NCBI RefSeq assembly: GCF_021462225.1
Contig: NC_061802.1
Coordinates: 6,653,859 to 6,717,858, forward strand
Reading direction: 5' to 3'
Length of the DNA stretch: 64,000 bases
Source of the DNA: Girardinichthys multiradiatus
Taxonomy: Eukaryota; Chordata; Actinopteri; Cyprinodontiformes; Goodeidae
The notes below the pieces were generated by a model that worked only from the letters and a program-made list of their open reading frames with translations, was not told where the DNA came from and made no database searches. This document shows, in pieces, positions 13,262-25,633 of this stretch (within the stretch, counting starts at the first letter, position 1; each line of letters begins with the position of its first letter). The translations under genes and the position numbers were made by a program.

Positions 13262-14843
13262 TGTATACATCTTCAATATGCATATCATGCTTTTTCTCTA
13301 AAACATTATATACAGCTTTTATACGTAAATACAAATCTGATCTAAAATCTGGGGACTCAGTATGTAAGGCTATGAATTTTGATGCAAACAGCTGTGCAAA
13401 TGCTTCAGCATATTTATAGTGATCCCATTTTTACTAGAGCAACAGAGCTTTGATATTCCTTTCATGCATTAGAATGTTGCCAGGCTTTTGTCCATTCAAG
13501 TGGGGAAAATCAGACAGGTAGAAAAGTAGAGGAAGTAGAATGACATGAAACACACACATATGCAGGTACACAATTTTCTTGTTTCAGTCATTATTTGGCT
13601 GGCATTTCCCAGGGTTGCTGTCTCTGCAGGAGCTTTTCACACATCCTCCCTCTCAGCCTATGAGCAACACGGATCTGATGGGCAGAGAAGGAGGAAAAGG
13701 GAGTGCAATCAGCCAGATAGTTGGTCAGAGGCAGCCAAGCAAAGAGTGCTAGTCAGAGACAGACTGTGTGGGAGTTGAGCTGCCACCTGAACTTCTAGTT
13801 TACCAAAACTGAATTATTTTATGCAAACATCCAACAGGGATCAATTCAGCTGGCATAAATAAAAAGGTGAAAAAGGCAAGTATCCTTTAATGCTACTGAC
13901 AGGATAGACATTTTTTTCTTCCTCAAAATCAGATACAATCTTTAACTTGTCAGTTTGCCCAAGTTGGAGTTTAAGCATAAAACGTTTACCTTTGCAAAAC
14001 AGTTGAACTTCGTGGTGATAATCCAAAATGGTAAAACGCTTGTCCATCTATCCATTTTCTATATCTGGGGGAGCTGGTGCCTATCTCCAGCAGTCTATGG
14101 GCGAGAGGCAGGGTACACCCTGTACAGGTCGCCAGTCCATCGCAGGGCGGGAAAACACTTTTTCTCTGTATAATTACATTGTGTAAAAACCACTGACTTT
14201 GTAACAGTGGAATGCATTACTAAATGACAGCTCTACACAGCATTTCTTATACACATTGACCTAAATCATTATCTGAATCTAAATTAAATAGATCAAAGTA
14301 GAAACAAACTTGGAATAAAACTGCACCCAATCACAACTTAGGCTTTTTCACTCTCGTTGTTTCAAAGGACACTCACTCTTGTACCTTGGGATATGTCACA
14401 ATAATCCATGACAAATTCTAACAGCCTGTCCATTAGACATGGATTAGGTGAAGAAATTGTCAACCTTAACAGAAAGATTCAGTACTTCCAAATTCTGATT
14501 CACTTCACTTATACCTTCGCTCTCTTTATCAGACAGTGTAGTCATATATGTGAGGATACATGGTTTTTTTATACCTGGCTGCAGATGCACAAACTAATTT
14601 GACCTACCAAAAAGTCATGTTTCTTCCTCATTCAGGATCACAGTTATGTCTGCATCTAGAGGTAAGAACAACTAACAAGCAACAATGTTTTATTGTTTTG
14701 TAACAAGAACAGCTGCATGCACATTTTTCCTACAGATGGGTCACAATACAAATTTATTTCAAGCTTAACAGTAACTATAGAGATACCTGTTTTGGTCACT
14801 GATCAATAATTAAAATAATATTAAACATACAACAACATAAACA
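13262..14843. other. Gene-free stretch
   Basis: Only the SINE fragment at 14044-14160 was recognised between the Tc1 relic and Tc1 copy A. Confidence 0.55.
14044..14160 (-). repeat. 3' fragment of the SINE-like repeat of 9571-9916
   Basis: CAGCAGTCTATGGGCGAGAG and CGCCAGTCCATCGCAGGG are the reverse complement of that element's 3' half. Confidence 0.7.
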
Positions 14844-14845
14844 TA

Positions 14846-16413
14846 CAGGTCCTTCTCAAAAAATTTGCATATTGTGATAAAGTTCATTATTTTCCATAAT
14901 GTCATGATGAAAATTTAACATTCATATATTTTAGATTTATTGCACACTAACTGAAATATTTCAGGTCTTTTATTGTCTTAATACGGATGATTGTGGCATA
15001 CAGCTCATGAAAACCCAAAATTCCTATCTCACAAAATTAGCATATTTCATCCGACCAATAAAAGAAAAGTGTTTTTAACACAAAAAACGTCAACCTTCAA
15101 ATAATCATGTACAGTTATGCACTCAATACTTGGTCGGGAATCATTTTGCAGAAATGACTGCTTCAATGCGGCGTGGCATGGAGGCAATCAGCCTGTGGCA
15201 CTGCTGAGGTCTTATGGAGGCCCAGGATGCTTCGATAGCAGCCTTTAGCTCATCCAGAGTGTTGGGTCTTGAGTCTCTCAACGTTCTCTTCACAATATCC
15301 CACAGATTCTCTATGGGGTTCAGGTCAGGAGAGTTGGCAGGCCAATTGAGCACAGTGATACCATGGTCAGTAAACCATTTACCAGTGGTTTTGGCACTGT
15401 GAGCAGGTGCCAGGTCGTGCTGAAAAATGAAATCTTCATCTCCATAAAGCTTTTCAGCAGATGGAAGCATGAAGTGCTCCAAAATCTCCTGATAGCTAGC
15501 TGCATTGACCCTGCCTTTGATAAAACACAGTGGACCAACACCAGCAGCTGACACGGCACCCCAGACCATCACTGACTGTGGGTACTTGACACTGGACTTC
15601 TGGCATTTTGGCATTTCCTTCTCCCCAATCTTCCTCCAGACTCTGGCACCTTGATTTCAGAATGACATGCAGAATTTGCTTTCATCCGAAAAAAGTACTT
15701 TGGACCACTGAGCAACAGTCCAGTGCTGCTTCTCTGTAGCCCAGGTCTGGGGAATGCGGCACCTGTAGCCCATTTCCTGCACACGCCTGTGCACGGTGGC
15801 TCTGGATGTTTCTACTCCAGACTCAGTCCACTGCTTCCGCAGGTCCCCTAAGGTCTGGAATCGGCCCTTCTCCACAATCTTCCTCAGGGTCCGGTCACCT
15901 CTTCTCGTTGTGCAGCGTTTTCTGCCACACTTTTTCCTTCCCACAGACTTCCCACTGAGGTGCCTTGATACAGCACTCTGGGAACAGCCTATTCGTTCAG
16001 AAATTTCTTTCTGTGTCTTACCCTCTTGCTTGAGGGTGTCAATAGTGGCCTTCTGGACAGCAGACAGGTCAGCAGTCTTACCCATGATTGGGGTTTTGAG
16101 TGATGAACCAGGCTGGGAGTTTTAAAGGCCTCAGGAATCTTTTGCAGGTGTTTAGAGTTAACTCGTTGATTCAGATGATTAGGTTCATAGCTCGTTTAGA
16201 GACCCTTTTAATGATATGCTAATTTTGTGAGATAGGAATTTTGGGTTTTCATGAGCTGTATGCCAAAATCATCCGTATTAAGACAATAAAAGACCTGAAA
16301 TATTTCAGTTAGTGTGCAATGAATCTAAAATATATGAATGTTAAATTTTCATCATGACATTATGGAAAATAATGAACTTTATCACAATATGCTAATTTTT
16401 TGAGAAGGACCTG
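14846..16413 (-). mobile_element. Complete Tc1/mariner element, copy A
   Basis: 1,568 bp flanked by TA on both sides, with about 200-bp terminal inverted repeats (14846-15045 and 16214-16413) starting CAGGTCCTTCTC. The termini differ at only a few positions. It is the same length as copy B at 38609-40176 and nearly identical to it. Its transposase frame is broken by two nonsense codons, so it could move only in trans. Confidence 0.95.
15123..16085 (-). pseudogene. Tc1 DD34E transposase, inactivated by two nonsense codons
   Basis: Same 963-bp length as the intact copy at 38937-39899, without indels. Codons 143 and 315 (plus-strand 15657-15659 and 15141-15143) are TGA where the intact copy has Gly GGA. 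The first stop lies just after the first catalytic Asp (FSDESKF), so the product would lack the other catalytic residues. A few missense changes (such as Asn6 to Asp and Lys32 to Ile) separate the copies. Confidence 0.93.
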
Positions 16414-16674
16414 TACAACAATTTGTCTATGAAACAGGATTTAAATGCCAACCAAGTTTTTTGGTAACATAAGGTAAATAGACTTATTATTTCAAATGCT
16501 GTGGATCCCAGAGCTGGAGGTACAGCGCCATTCACAGACACATGTACCCAGGTGAATATGTTAAAAGTGAGCATGTTCTCTTGTCTTTGTGTCACCTCTG
16601 TGTGACATTATAATTACATCACAGGAAAACCAGAAGCCTTGGATTACTTATTGAAATCACAGGCAATTACGCGT

Positions 16675-16935
16675 CCTGCTACTCGTCGTATGTCGCTTAT
16701 CTGGGACTGGGTCGCGGGAGCAGCAGTCTCAACAAGGACACCCAGACTTCCCTCTCCCAAGACACCTCTTCCAGCTCCTCTCGGGGGAGCCCAAGGCATT
16801 CCCAGACTAGCCACGAGACATAATCCTTCCAGCATGTCCTAGGCCGTCCCTTGGACCTCCTCCGGATGGGACCTGCTTGGAACACTCCCCGAGGGAGGCG
16901 TCCAGAAGGTATTTGAAATAGATGCTCGAGCCACC
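16675..16935 (-). mobile_element. Older LINE, 3' coding end, left part of an interrupted copy
   Basis: Closely matches 25912-26165. On the minus strand it encodes the C-terminal tail of a LINE protein (PSGRLPRGVFQA, GRPRTCWKDYVS, LPREELEEV). Homology breaks at GAGCCACC (16935), where the L2-like element begins, and resumes at about 20243. Confidence 0.8.
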
Positions 16936-19900
16936 ATAACAGCAAGATGGCGCCGCAGATGGTCGCCTCGGCGTGTTGGTGCGCATTGTTTTGTTTTGTT
17001 TTTTGCTTTACAACGGTCTTCTGTGATGGTACCCGGAGCTCTTTCACCAGAGAAGAACTCATGAACATCAGGGCTACTACACCAGAGGAGTTATTTCCCA
17101 CTTTTCTGCCTACTGCTCTGGAATATTTGGACATTCTGGTCAAAGGTGCGCTCACCTTTGTTCACGCGGTGAAACGCCGGAAGAGAGGGAAACGGGCTGG
17201 GGTGCTGGTACGTCTTCGCCAGCGTGGACTACGAACACCGTTACCTGGAATATTTCTCTCTAACGTGCGCTCACTTCCCAACAAAATGGAGGAACTACAA
17301 CTGTTGTTGGGGAAAAACAGGGACTTTTATTCATCGGCAGTTTTGTGCTTCACGGAGACGTGGCTGTGTGGATTAATACCGGACTCCGCGCTGCAGCTGG
17401 CAGGATTCCAGCTCTACAGAGCGGACAGAGACACGGAACTCTCCGGCAAAGCGAAAGGTGGAGGAATCTGTTTTTACCTCAACAGTGGTTGGTGCAACGA
17501 CGTGACAGTGATTCAGCAGCACTGTTCTCCAGACCTGGAATCCTTCATCATAAACTGTAAGCCTTTCTATTCCCCCCGTGAGTTCGCTTCGTTCATCCTG
17601 GTCGGTGTTTACATCCCACCGCAAGCTAACGTGCAGGTCGCACAGCGCATGCTCGCCGACCAGATACTGAGTGTGGAGCGGACCAACCCGGACTCCTTAG
17701 TAATCGTCGCTGGTGACTTTAACAAAGGTAATCTCACCCACGAACTTCCCAAATACAGACAGTTTATAAAATGTCCGACCAGAGAGGACAACATTCTGGA
17801 TCACTGTTACACCACCATCAGAGACGCTTATCACGCCGTCCCACGTGCTGCACTGGGCCAATCCGACCACATCATGGTCCACCTGATTCCTGCATACAGG
17901 CAGAAACTAAAGCTCTGCAAACCTGTTGTGAGGACGTCAAGGAAGTGGAGCAGTGAGGCTGTGGAGAATCTCCAGGCGTGTTTAGGCTGTACAGACTGGG
18001 ATGTGTTCAGGACTACTACCAACAGTCTGGACGAGTACACAGAGGCTGTGACTTCCTACATCAGCTTCTGTGAGGACAGCTGTGTACCATCATGCACCAG
18101 GGTGAGTTACAACAACGACAAACCCTGGTTCACAGCTAAACTCAGAAGGTTAAGACTGGATAAGGAAGAGGCCTTCAGGAGTGGGGACAAAGACATATAC
18201 AGAGAGGCTAAGTACAAGTTTGGCAAGGCAGTGAAAGAGGCCAAACGACTGTACTCTGAGAAGCTCCAAATCCAGTTCTCAGCCAACGACTCTGCGTCTG
18301 TCTGGAAAGGGCTCAAGCAAATCACCAACTACAAGCCGAAAGCCCCCCACTCCATCAACGACCGACGCCTCGCCAACGACCTGAACGAGTTCTACTGCCG
18401 CTTTGAAAGACAAAGGGACAGTCCTGCAACCATCTCCCACGACGCCCCCCAACAGCTGCAGCCACAATCCACCACCCCCACCTCCCCAACCTCAAGAGGG
18501 GCCTTGGCACCTCCAACCCCCACCAGCCCCCTACCCACGCCGAGGACGGCTCTTTCCATCCAGGAGAGGGACGTCAACAAACTCTTCAGGAGACAGAACC
18601 CCCGGAAAGCTGCTGGTCCGGATTCTGTCTCACCAGCCAGCCTGAAGCACTGCGCTGATCAGCTGTCTCCAGTCTTCACAGACATTTTTAACACCTCACT
18701 GGAGACATGTCATGTGCCAGCCTGCTTCAAGTCCTCCACCATCGTCCCTGTTCCCAAGAAGCCAAGGACCACAGGGCTTAATGACTTCAGACCCGTCGCC
18801 CTGACCTCTGTGGTGATGAAGTCCTTTGAGCGCCTTGTGCTCTCACACCTAAAAGACATCACCGACCCCCTCCTGGACCCCCTGCAGTTTGCCTACAGAG
18901 CCAACAGGTCTGTAGATGATGCAGTCAACCTAGCCCTTCACTTCATCCTCCGGCACCTGGACTCCACAGGAACCTATGCCAGGATCCTGTTTGTGGATTT
19001 CGGCTCTGCCTTCAACACCATCGTCCCAGCTCTGCTCCAGGAGAAGCTCTCCCAGCTGAGTGTGCCCGACTCCACCTGCAGGTGGATCACTGACTTCCTG
19101 TCTGACAGGAAGCAGCGCGTGAGGCTGGGGAAGCATGTCTCTGACTCCCTGACCATCAGCACCGGTTCCCCCCAAGGCTGTGTTCTCTCTCCTCTGCTCT
19201 TCTCCCTGTACACCAACAGCTGCACCTCCAGTCACCAGTCTGTCAAGCTTCTGAAGTTTGCGGACGACACCACCCTGATCGGACTCATCTCTGATGGTGA
19301 CGAGTCCGCGTACAGATGGGAAGTGGACCATCTGTTGGACTGGTGCAGCCAGAACAGCCTTGAGCTCAACGCTCTAAAGACAGTGGAGATGGTTGTGAAC
19401 TTCAGGCAGAACCCAGCCCCACCTGCCCCCATCACCCTCTGTGACTCCACAATTGACACTGTGGAATCTTTCCGCTTCCTGGGAACCATCATCTCCCAGG
19501 ATCTCAAGTGGGAGCCAAACATCAGCTCCCTCATCAAGAAAGCCCAGCAGAGGATGTTCTTCCTGCGGCAGCTGAAGAAATTCAACCTGCCAAAGACTAT
19601 GATGGTGCACTTCTACACAGCCATCATTGAGTCCATCCTCACCTCCTCCATCACCATCTGGTACGCCGCTGCTACAGCCAAGGATAAGGGCAGGCTGCAG
19701 CGTGTCATTCGGTCTGCTGAGAAGGTGATTGGCTGCAGTCTACTGTCGCTCCAGGAACTGTACACCTCCAGGACCCTGAAGCGGGCAGGGAAGATTCTGG
19801 CTGATCCCTCCCACCCCGGTCACAGACTCTTTGAGACTCTCCCCTCTGGCAGGAGGCTGCGGTCCATCCGGACCAAAACCTCACGCCACAAGAACAGTTT

Positions 19901-20242
19901 TTTTCCCATCTGCCACCAGCCTGGTTAACAAAGCCCGGAAACCACCCTGACACTGTCCCTTTCCCCCACACCCCCCCTTTTTTTGCTGACAGGACACTTG
20001 TAACCTGTAACTATGCGTTACATTAACGCTCAGCTTGGACTCTCTTATACTGGACTCATCTTATACTGCTCTATATTTACTCTCACTCACTTAAAACTGT
20101 GCACTTATATTTATATTATATTGTAGATATGTTTGTACTGTTTAACTTGTACTGTATTGCACCGACTACGCCAAAACAAATTCCTTGTATGTCCAAAAAC
20201 GTACTTGGCAATAAAGCTTTTCTGATTCTGATTCTGATTCTG
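16936..20242 (+). mobile_element. L2-like non-LTR retrotransposon, near full length
   Basis: About 3.3 kb. It starts a few bases before the ATG, carries a 993-codon ORF and a roughly 300-base 3' UTR, and ends in AATAAA followed by a (TTCTGA)n tail (about 20217-20242), a form of 3' end seen in fish LINEs. The sequence on both sides belongs to an older minus-strand LINE, which fixes its borders. Assignment to the L2 clade is from general sequence look, not a tree. Confidence 0.85.
16947..19928 (+). CDS. LINE endonuclease-reverse transcriptase (993 aa, uninterrupted)
   Basis: An apurinic-type endonuclease domain occupies about residues 100-310: SNVRS (Asn106), FTETW (Glu137), AGDFN (256-259) and SDH (306-308). 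A charged region and a Pro/Ser/Thr-rich linker (about 490-545) follow, then reverse transcriptase (about 560-830): [10 protein letters not shown] with Asp684 (motif A), [11 protein letters not shown], and FADD at 771-774 (motif C). A C-terminal thumb-like region ends the protein. These are the enzymes for target-primed reverse transcription. No stop or frameshift was seen across 2,982 bases. The RT motifs and (TTCTGA)n tail suggest the L2/CR1 group; a different LINE clade is possible. Confidence 0.93.
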   Translation: MAPQMVASACWCALFCFVFCFTTVFCDGTRSSFTREELMNIRATTPEELFPTFLPTALEYLDILVKGALTFVHAVKRRKRGKRAGVLVRLRQRGLRTPLPGIFLSNVRSLPNKMEELQLLLGKNRDFYSSAVLCFTETWLCGLIPDSALQLAGFQLYRADRDTELSGKAKGGGICFYLNSGWCNDVTVIQQHCSPDLESFIINCKPFYSPREFASFILVGVYIPPQANVQVAQRMLADQILSVERTNPDSLVIVAGDFNKGNLTHELPKYRQFIKCPTREDNILDHCYTTIRDAYHAVPRAALGQSDHIMVHLIPAYRQKLKLCKPVVRTSRKWSSEAVENLQACLGCTDWDVFRTTTNSLDEYTEAVTSYISFCEDSCVPSCTRVSYNNDKPWFTAKLRRLRLDKEEAFRSGDKDIYREAKYKFGKAVKEAKRLYSEKLQIQFSANDSASVWKGLKQITNYKPKAPHSINDRRLANDLNEFYCRFERQRDSPATISHDAPQQLQPQSTTPTSPTSRGALAPPTPTSPLPTPRTALSIQERDVNKLFRRQNPRKAAGPDSVSPASLKHCADQLSPVFTDIFNTSLETCHVPACFKSSTIVPVPKKPRTTGLNDFRPVALTSVVMKSFERLVLSHLKDITDPLLDPLQFAYRANRSVDDAVNLALHFILRHLDSTGTYARILFVDFGSAFNTIVPALLQEKLSQLSVPDSTCRWITDFLSDRKQRVRLGKHVSDSLTISTGSPQGCVLSPLLFSLYTNSCTSSHQSVKLLKFADDTTLIGLISDGDESAYRWEVDHLLDWCSQNSLELNALKTVEMVVNFRQNPAPPAPITLCDSTIDTVESFRFLGTIISQDLKWEPNISSLIKKAQQRMFFLRQLKKFNLPKTMMVHFYTAIIESILTSSITIWYAAATAKDKGRLQRVIRSAEKVIGCSLLSLQELYTSRTLKRAGKILADPSHPGHRLFETLPSGRRLRSIRTKTSRHKNSFFPICHQPG

Positions 20243-20640
20243 ACTCCTCTCAATGTGGAGGAGCTGTGGCTCTACTCCGAGCCCCTCCCAAATGGCCAGG
20301 CTCCTCACCGTGTCTCTAAGCGAGGAAGCTCATTTCAGCCGCTTGTATCCGGGATTCCTTTCTTTTGGTCATGACCCAGAGATAATGGCCATGGTGAGGG
20401 TAGGAACATAGAGCTGAAATACTTTACCACAACGGACACTTGAACAAGACCCCAAGATACTTAAACTCATCCACTTAAGGCAGGAACCCCCCTCCAATCT
20501 GAAGAGGGCAAGCCACCCTTTTCCAGTCAATAACCATGGCCTTGGACTTGGAGGAGCTGATCCTTATCCCTGCCGATTCACACTCGACTGTGAACCAACC
20601 CAGGTGGGGAAGAGGGTCTGCCACACCCCGCCCACCCAGA
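20243..20640 (-). mobile_element. Older LINE, right part of the interrupted copy
   Basis: Resumes the match to 26180-26297 (CTCCTCTCAATGTGGAGGAG and onward to AAGCTCATTTCAG) immediately after the L2 tail. Beyond the point where the other copy is truncated it continues for about 300 bases of degenerate sequence that looks like LINE coding DNA read on the minus strand. The outer limit is approximate. Confidence 0.65.
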
Positions 20641-23600
20641 ACCCTCAATGTCTACATGCAACTTAACCCTTAGAGGTGAGCGCAGGCACCAGAGATTAGG
20701 GTAATAAAATACCCTACCCTACCATTGACTTCGCTCACATCAAAAGCCCTACATGTGAATGCTTGAAAATGTTATAAATGAATGTCTAAGTTTTACAATA
20801 AAATAAATGTCGCTTTCTAAGATTTTAAGAAGCTGTAACAGGCTGAATTAGTAATGATGACAGGCAGAAATAAAAAATGGCAAATAGTTCTACACAGAAG
20901 CTCTAACACAGACACATTTAGCGGAAAGAATCCAACATTTGACTAACATTAAAGAGTTAGAAAAAAATGCGATTTCAGTGGCTACACGGAGACTGTGGTA
21001 GTAGCAGGAAGATTAAAAGATTACTTTAGAGAAAGTGAGAAGAAAAGATAATTGAAATGGCTTGCTGCCAAGCACATACCAAGTCAGTGGGATATAAAGC
21101 CGACTGATGAAGAACGATGCAGGCAAGCAGATCATGTGTTTGTTGGAAGGATAGAGATACAGGGACTCTACTCAACAATCTGAAGAACTGCTAAACAGAT
21201 TTAAAGTGAAAATGATTAAACACCACAACAAAATTAAAAAAAAACTCCAAAGGCTTAAAGATTCAATTAAACAACTCACCTGCAGCACAGATGAGGGAGC
21301 AGATGGAAAATAATAGGGTGAAAAACACAGAAATTAAAAGATGATTAATCATTGTGAAACTCAACATGATGTTAAGTACGCAAATGCACAACACCAAATT
21401 ATACCATGCATAGAATTCTTCAGCTGAGGTCTGACCTCTGTAGACCTTTACAATTTTTAACTAAAAAATATCATATCCAGTCCAGGCTACTAATGAACAA
21501 TAAAATAGCCAGGTCCGACTTTTTTCTTTTTAGTGCCCCTTGGTCCACGTTGGACAGTGCTGCCCTGGACAGCCATATCACCCACACCAAAAACTGCCAC
21601 TAAGACCAACTCAAAGAATTGCATTATTGTGAGAATTTTGCATTGAAGTCAAACAGTTTCCATTTCATCACATCTGACCAAAGCATCTCTGTGTATATGT
21701 TTGCTGTGTCCCCTATATGGGATTTGACAAACTGCAAACAGGACTTCTTATGATTTTCTTTCAACAATGCCATCTTTCTTCCATAAAGGTCGGATTTCTG
21801 AAGTGTATGACTAAAGGTTTTCCTGTCAACATACATTCCCACGAAAGCAGTGAATCTCTGCATCTCCTCCAGTATTACCATGGTCTTCTTGTTCCTCTGA
21901 TTGATGCTCTCCTTTCCCAGCCCATCAGTTTAAATGGATGACCATGTCTTAGCAAATTCAAAGTTGTGCTATACCTGTGCCATTTTTCATGGCATAGTGA
22001 AATGGTCAAAGCTTGTAATATCGTTTTCTAAATCAACCCCTCTCTACACCTTTCTCCTTGACCTGCCTGTTGTTTTCCTTGGTCTTCATGATGCTGTTTG
22101 TTCACTAATGTTATTTGACACATTTTGAGGCCTCCATAGAACAGCTGGGTTTATGTAGTGATTTAATCCTACACAAACGGACTATATTTACCAATTTGTT
22201 GGGATCTGCAGGGAATCTGTTTCTCCAGATTTTATTTAGGAATATCAGAGAAAAGGGGGTTGAATAAAGAGCCATACCAAACCTTTCAGATTTTTATTTG
22301 TAAAAACAATTGTGAACTAATTTGTGTTGATTAATGAAGTAATATCCCTGTAAAATGCATTGTGGTTTAGCATTTTTGCAAGGCAATGTACATGTGTTTC
22401 AATATTGTGACACACAAACTTTCAATTACTGCAACAGCATGCATACACACATATGAACCAACCTGCCTGAGGCATCTTGAGGTTTTTATGTGCCAGGCTG
22501 TTTCTCTGAGGTGACTTAGTTGTGCTTTAAAGTGCTAAGATCAAAGAACCCTGCATGGGTGTACAAATAAGCTAAAGGGCTAGGGAAGCTAGCTGTCATG
22601 AGCTTGATAACCAGTTCTTTGGGCAAGGCCATCTGCTGACTTAATAACATCTCGGTGACCCTCTCTGTTTCACTCACACACATATAAAAGGGAAAAAATA
22701 TGCAAATGCTGAGAAGATTCAACACATGGTATGCAAGCAAACAGCAGCAAAGCTTCCAAACACAACAGTTGTACAAACACATTTGAATACAAACATGTGC
22801 TCTCACAGAAGCAAGTGAAGGTTATGATATTTTCAAAGCAGCTATACTATTATAGTGAAATCATTTTGTTTTTTATTAGTACAAGTGGCGCTGACCATCA
22901 GCTGGGAGGCAGGTCGCAGGTGCCCGACTGGCTGTGATACATCCTAAAGTTGGTCAAGGAGGTAAAATGAAGAGTGGGCAATGCATCATGACAGTCGAAG
23001 TTTGAAATACCACACATGGCATTTCAATCACATTCAGTGATTGAGCCTCTCTCTCATGCTGTGTGTTATTATTCCAGCTTTGGATTTTTATATTACACCC
23101 TGTGATAGCACTGTTCCTGAAAGTCAAATTGAAGCTATGTGCTGCCAGTGTCCAAAATAAGTAGGGCTGAATTAGATTTGTGTAGTTTCCAGAATGTTGA
23201 TGAGTCCAGATGAGTTATGTCTGAATACAGAAAGTTACACAATGCTGTCTGGGAGACATGAGTCCCAAGTAAGACTACTGATGTTTTAACTCTGTTGTTG
23301 TTGGGTTTTTTTCACAACCCATAGATAGGTGTAAAGTTATTGTTAGGTTTATTATTATGCAGGTGACAAAATCGCTGTTTAGTGTGAAATATAAAAAAAA
23401 ATATCTGCTACAAAATATTGCCAAAAATCCCTGTATATTATGAAAGAGAAAAAGTAGAAAGAGTGATCCAAGATTTTATGTCTGTATTTAAGGGACCCAA
23501 ATGATTCAGAACTTTAATGTGTGCTTGTTACAGTGTATCCCCTAAAATGTGAGGGCAACGTTTTCAGCCATAAGTGTCTCCAAAACTCCTGCTGAATATG

Positions 23601-24152
23601 CTGTTGGTCATTTTGCTCCCTTCAATATTTAGTAGTTTGACCATTTTGTGTCCAACTTCTTTATATAAAAGAGAGACCTCCGTAGCAGAACATTGGAGCA
23701 TGCATTAATTCTAACTTCAGGGATGTTTTGGACTTATTTCGACAACTGATGATTTTAAGTCATTTTCTGTGATCTACTCATGGTCTACTTTAAGGAAATT
23801 AGCTTTTATGATTTCAATAAATTATAGCTACCAGCAGGAGGTTTCTCACAGGCATTTTGTTTTCATCTGGGGTCACAATCTGTCATAGTTCATCACAGTC
23901 AACTGGCCCAAATGGGAATCAGAACCACAATCAGTGGAACAATGTGCAACAGAAAATATACAATTCAATCAATAATGTATGAGATTTATGGTACTTATTC
24001 ATGCACAGATGTAGGCATTTCACTATTCTGACCACGGCTGTTGGAAAAGTCTTCAGATAACAGTAGATTGAGCTAAATGCTCTTTTAATTCTAAAGGTTG
24101 TGTTCTTGAAAACTGTCCAAACACCATCTTTTCGACCATGAAGATGTTATGA
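20641..24152. other. Gene-free stretch
   Basis: Contains the Tc1 relic at 21605-22310; otherwise nothing recognised in 20641-21604 or 22311-24152. Confidence 0.55.
21605..22310 (-). mobile_element. Decayed Tc1-like element
   Basis: The minus strand retains transposase-like segments (VDRKTFSHTLQKSDLYGRKM, then MLWSD), the linker and first catalytic Asp region. Downstream sequence (22080-22310) matches the 5' non-coding end of that family. Stops and deletions throughout. Confidence 0.75.
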
Positions 24153-24352
24153 TGGTAAATGGTAAATGGACTGAACTTTTATAGCGCCTTTCCAGTCATA
24201 TTGACCACTCAAAGCGCTTTACCCTAGACCCACATTCACCCAGACACACTCACTAACACGCACACATTTATACACTGATACACAGATCAGTAGGCAATTT
24301 GAGGTTAAGTGCCTTGCCAAGGGGCACATCAACATGTGGCAGTAGGAAGGGT
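24153..24352 (+). repeat. Common fish interspersed repeat
   Basis: Duplicated TGGTAAA leads into TTTTATAGCGCCTTTCCAGT, CACTCAAAGCGCTTTACCC and AAGTGCCTTGCCAAGGGGCA, a very widespread teleost repeat whose class I cannot settle. Confidence 0.7.
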
Positions 24353-24642
24353 TAAAAGTGGAGGTTGTGAATACATGTTTTCGTAAAAGATTTTCCTTAA
24401 CATGACAGATGGCTGATAAAATGCCTGTTAAAACTGTCTAAAATTGTACTTTAGTGGCTGCTGATTTTTCTGGGTTGATGCAGTTAACAAAATGAGCTGT
24501 TAATAAAAGTAACTGAAAAGTATGCCAGCGGGGGTTTCAAGTTGTCCCTTATTCTGTCAATTTTGTCGAAGTGGCATAAAGCAAAAAAACAATAGAAGTA
24601 TTATTCATACTTACATGTTGACATCAAATAGATGGTGATATA

Positions 24643-25266
24643 CAGGGGTTGGACAATTAAACTGAAACACCTGGTTTTAGACTACAATAATTTATTAGTA
24701 TGGCGTAGGGTCTCCTTTTGCGGCCAATACAGCATCAATTGGTCTTGGGAATGACATATACAAGTCCTGCACAGTGGTCAGAGGGATTTTAAGGCATTCT
24801 TCTTGCAGAATAGTGGCCAGGTCACTACGTGATACTGGTGGAGGAAATCGTTTCCTGACTCACTCCTCCAAAACACCCCAAAGTGGCTCAATAATATTTA
24901 GATCTGGTGACTGTGCATGACTACATCCTATTGGATGTGGTTCGTCCTTCTTGGTGGTATGCTGACATTACCCTGGATCCCGTGGCTCTTGATACATCAC
25001 AAAGACTTGCTGTCTTGGTCACAGATGTACCAGCAAGACGTGCACCAACAATTTGTCTTCTTTTGAACTCTGGTATGTCACCCATAATGTTGTGTGCATT
25101 TCAATATTTTGAGCAAAACTGTGCTCTTACCCTGCTAATTGAACCTTCACACTCTGCTCTTACTGGTGCAATGTGCAATCAATGAAGACTGGCTACCAGG
25201 CTGGTCCAATTTAGCCATGAAACCTCCCACACTAAAATGACAGGTGTTTCAGTTTCATTGTCCATG
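24643..25266 (-). mobile_element. Decayed Tc1-like element
   Basis: TA-flanked ends: CAGGGGTTGGACAATTAAAC on the left and a degraded inverted copy (CAGTTTCATTGTCCATG) on the right. The minus strand encodes a C-terminal transposase remnant (ILQEECLKIPLTTVQDLYMS, IDAVLAAKGDPT). It is about a third of autonomous length and contains stops. A piece of the same family forms the first 45 bases of the window. Confidence 0.82.
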
Positions 25267-25550
25267 TAATGTTTTGGTTCTAAAATAGTTAGCCTCAGTT
25301 TTTCCAAAGCATCTAAAGTTTGTTGACTTTTCTTTCACTTTATAGTTGTTTCAAGGCAGGCCAAAAAAAATGAAAAAGTTAATCTGCATATAAAGGCAAT
25401 GCAAGACAAACGAACTGTCACTGAGGGGGTACTCCAAATAAACCCCAAGCGGCTTAAAGAGCCATGCGGTGACATTACGTTTTTTTATAAAAAATATAAA
25501 TGGAGTTTTGACAAACATTCAATCTGGAAGACTCACCCCCTCCTCTGTTC

Positions 25551-25633
25551 CGTCCAATGACTTTGCTCCGGCCAATCAGCATCGAGTCCGCATTTCCTCT
25601 TCAGCCAATCACCGCCCAAGGCTCTGCTTTAAA
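25551..25633 (+). promoter_or_regulatory. Promoter-like block: three CCAAT boxes and TTTAAA
   Basis: CCAAT at 25554-25558, 25572-25576 and 25605-25609, followed by TTTAAA at 25628-25633, in a GC-richer island. No gene follows. The surrounding 25400-25878 sequence looks repeat-derived and may be part of an LTR; this is inference. Confidence 0.4.

Noticed and set aside
16697..17155. 152-codon minus-strand ORF
   Set aside because: A chance fusion of antisense L2 sequence with the tail of an older LINE; not a gene, though useful as proof of the nested insertion.
18930..19331. 133-codon minus-strand ORF inside the L2-like element
   Set aside because: Shadow of the reverse transcriptase coding strand with no recognisable domain.
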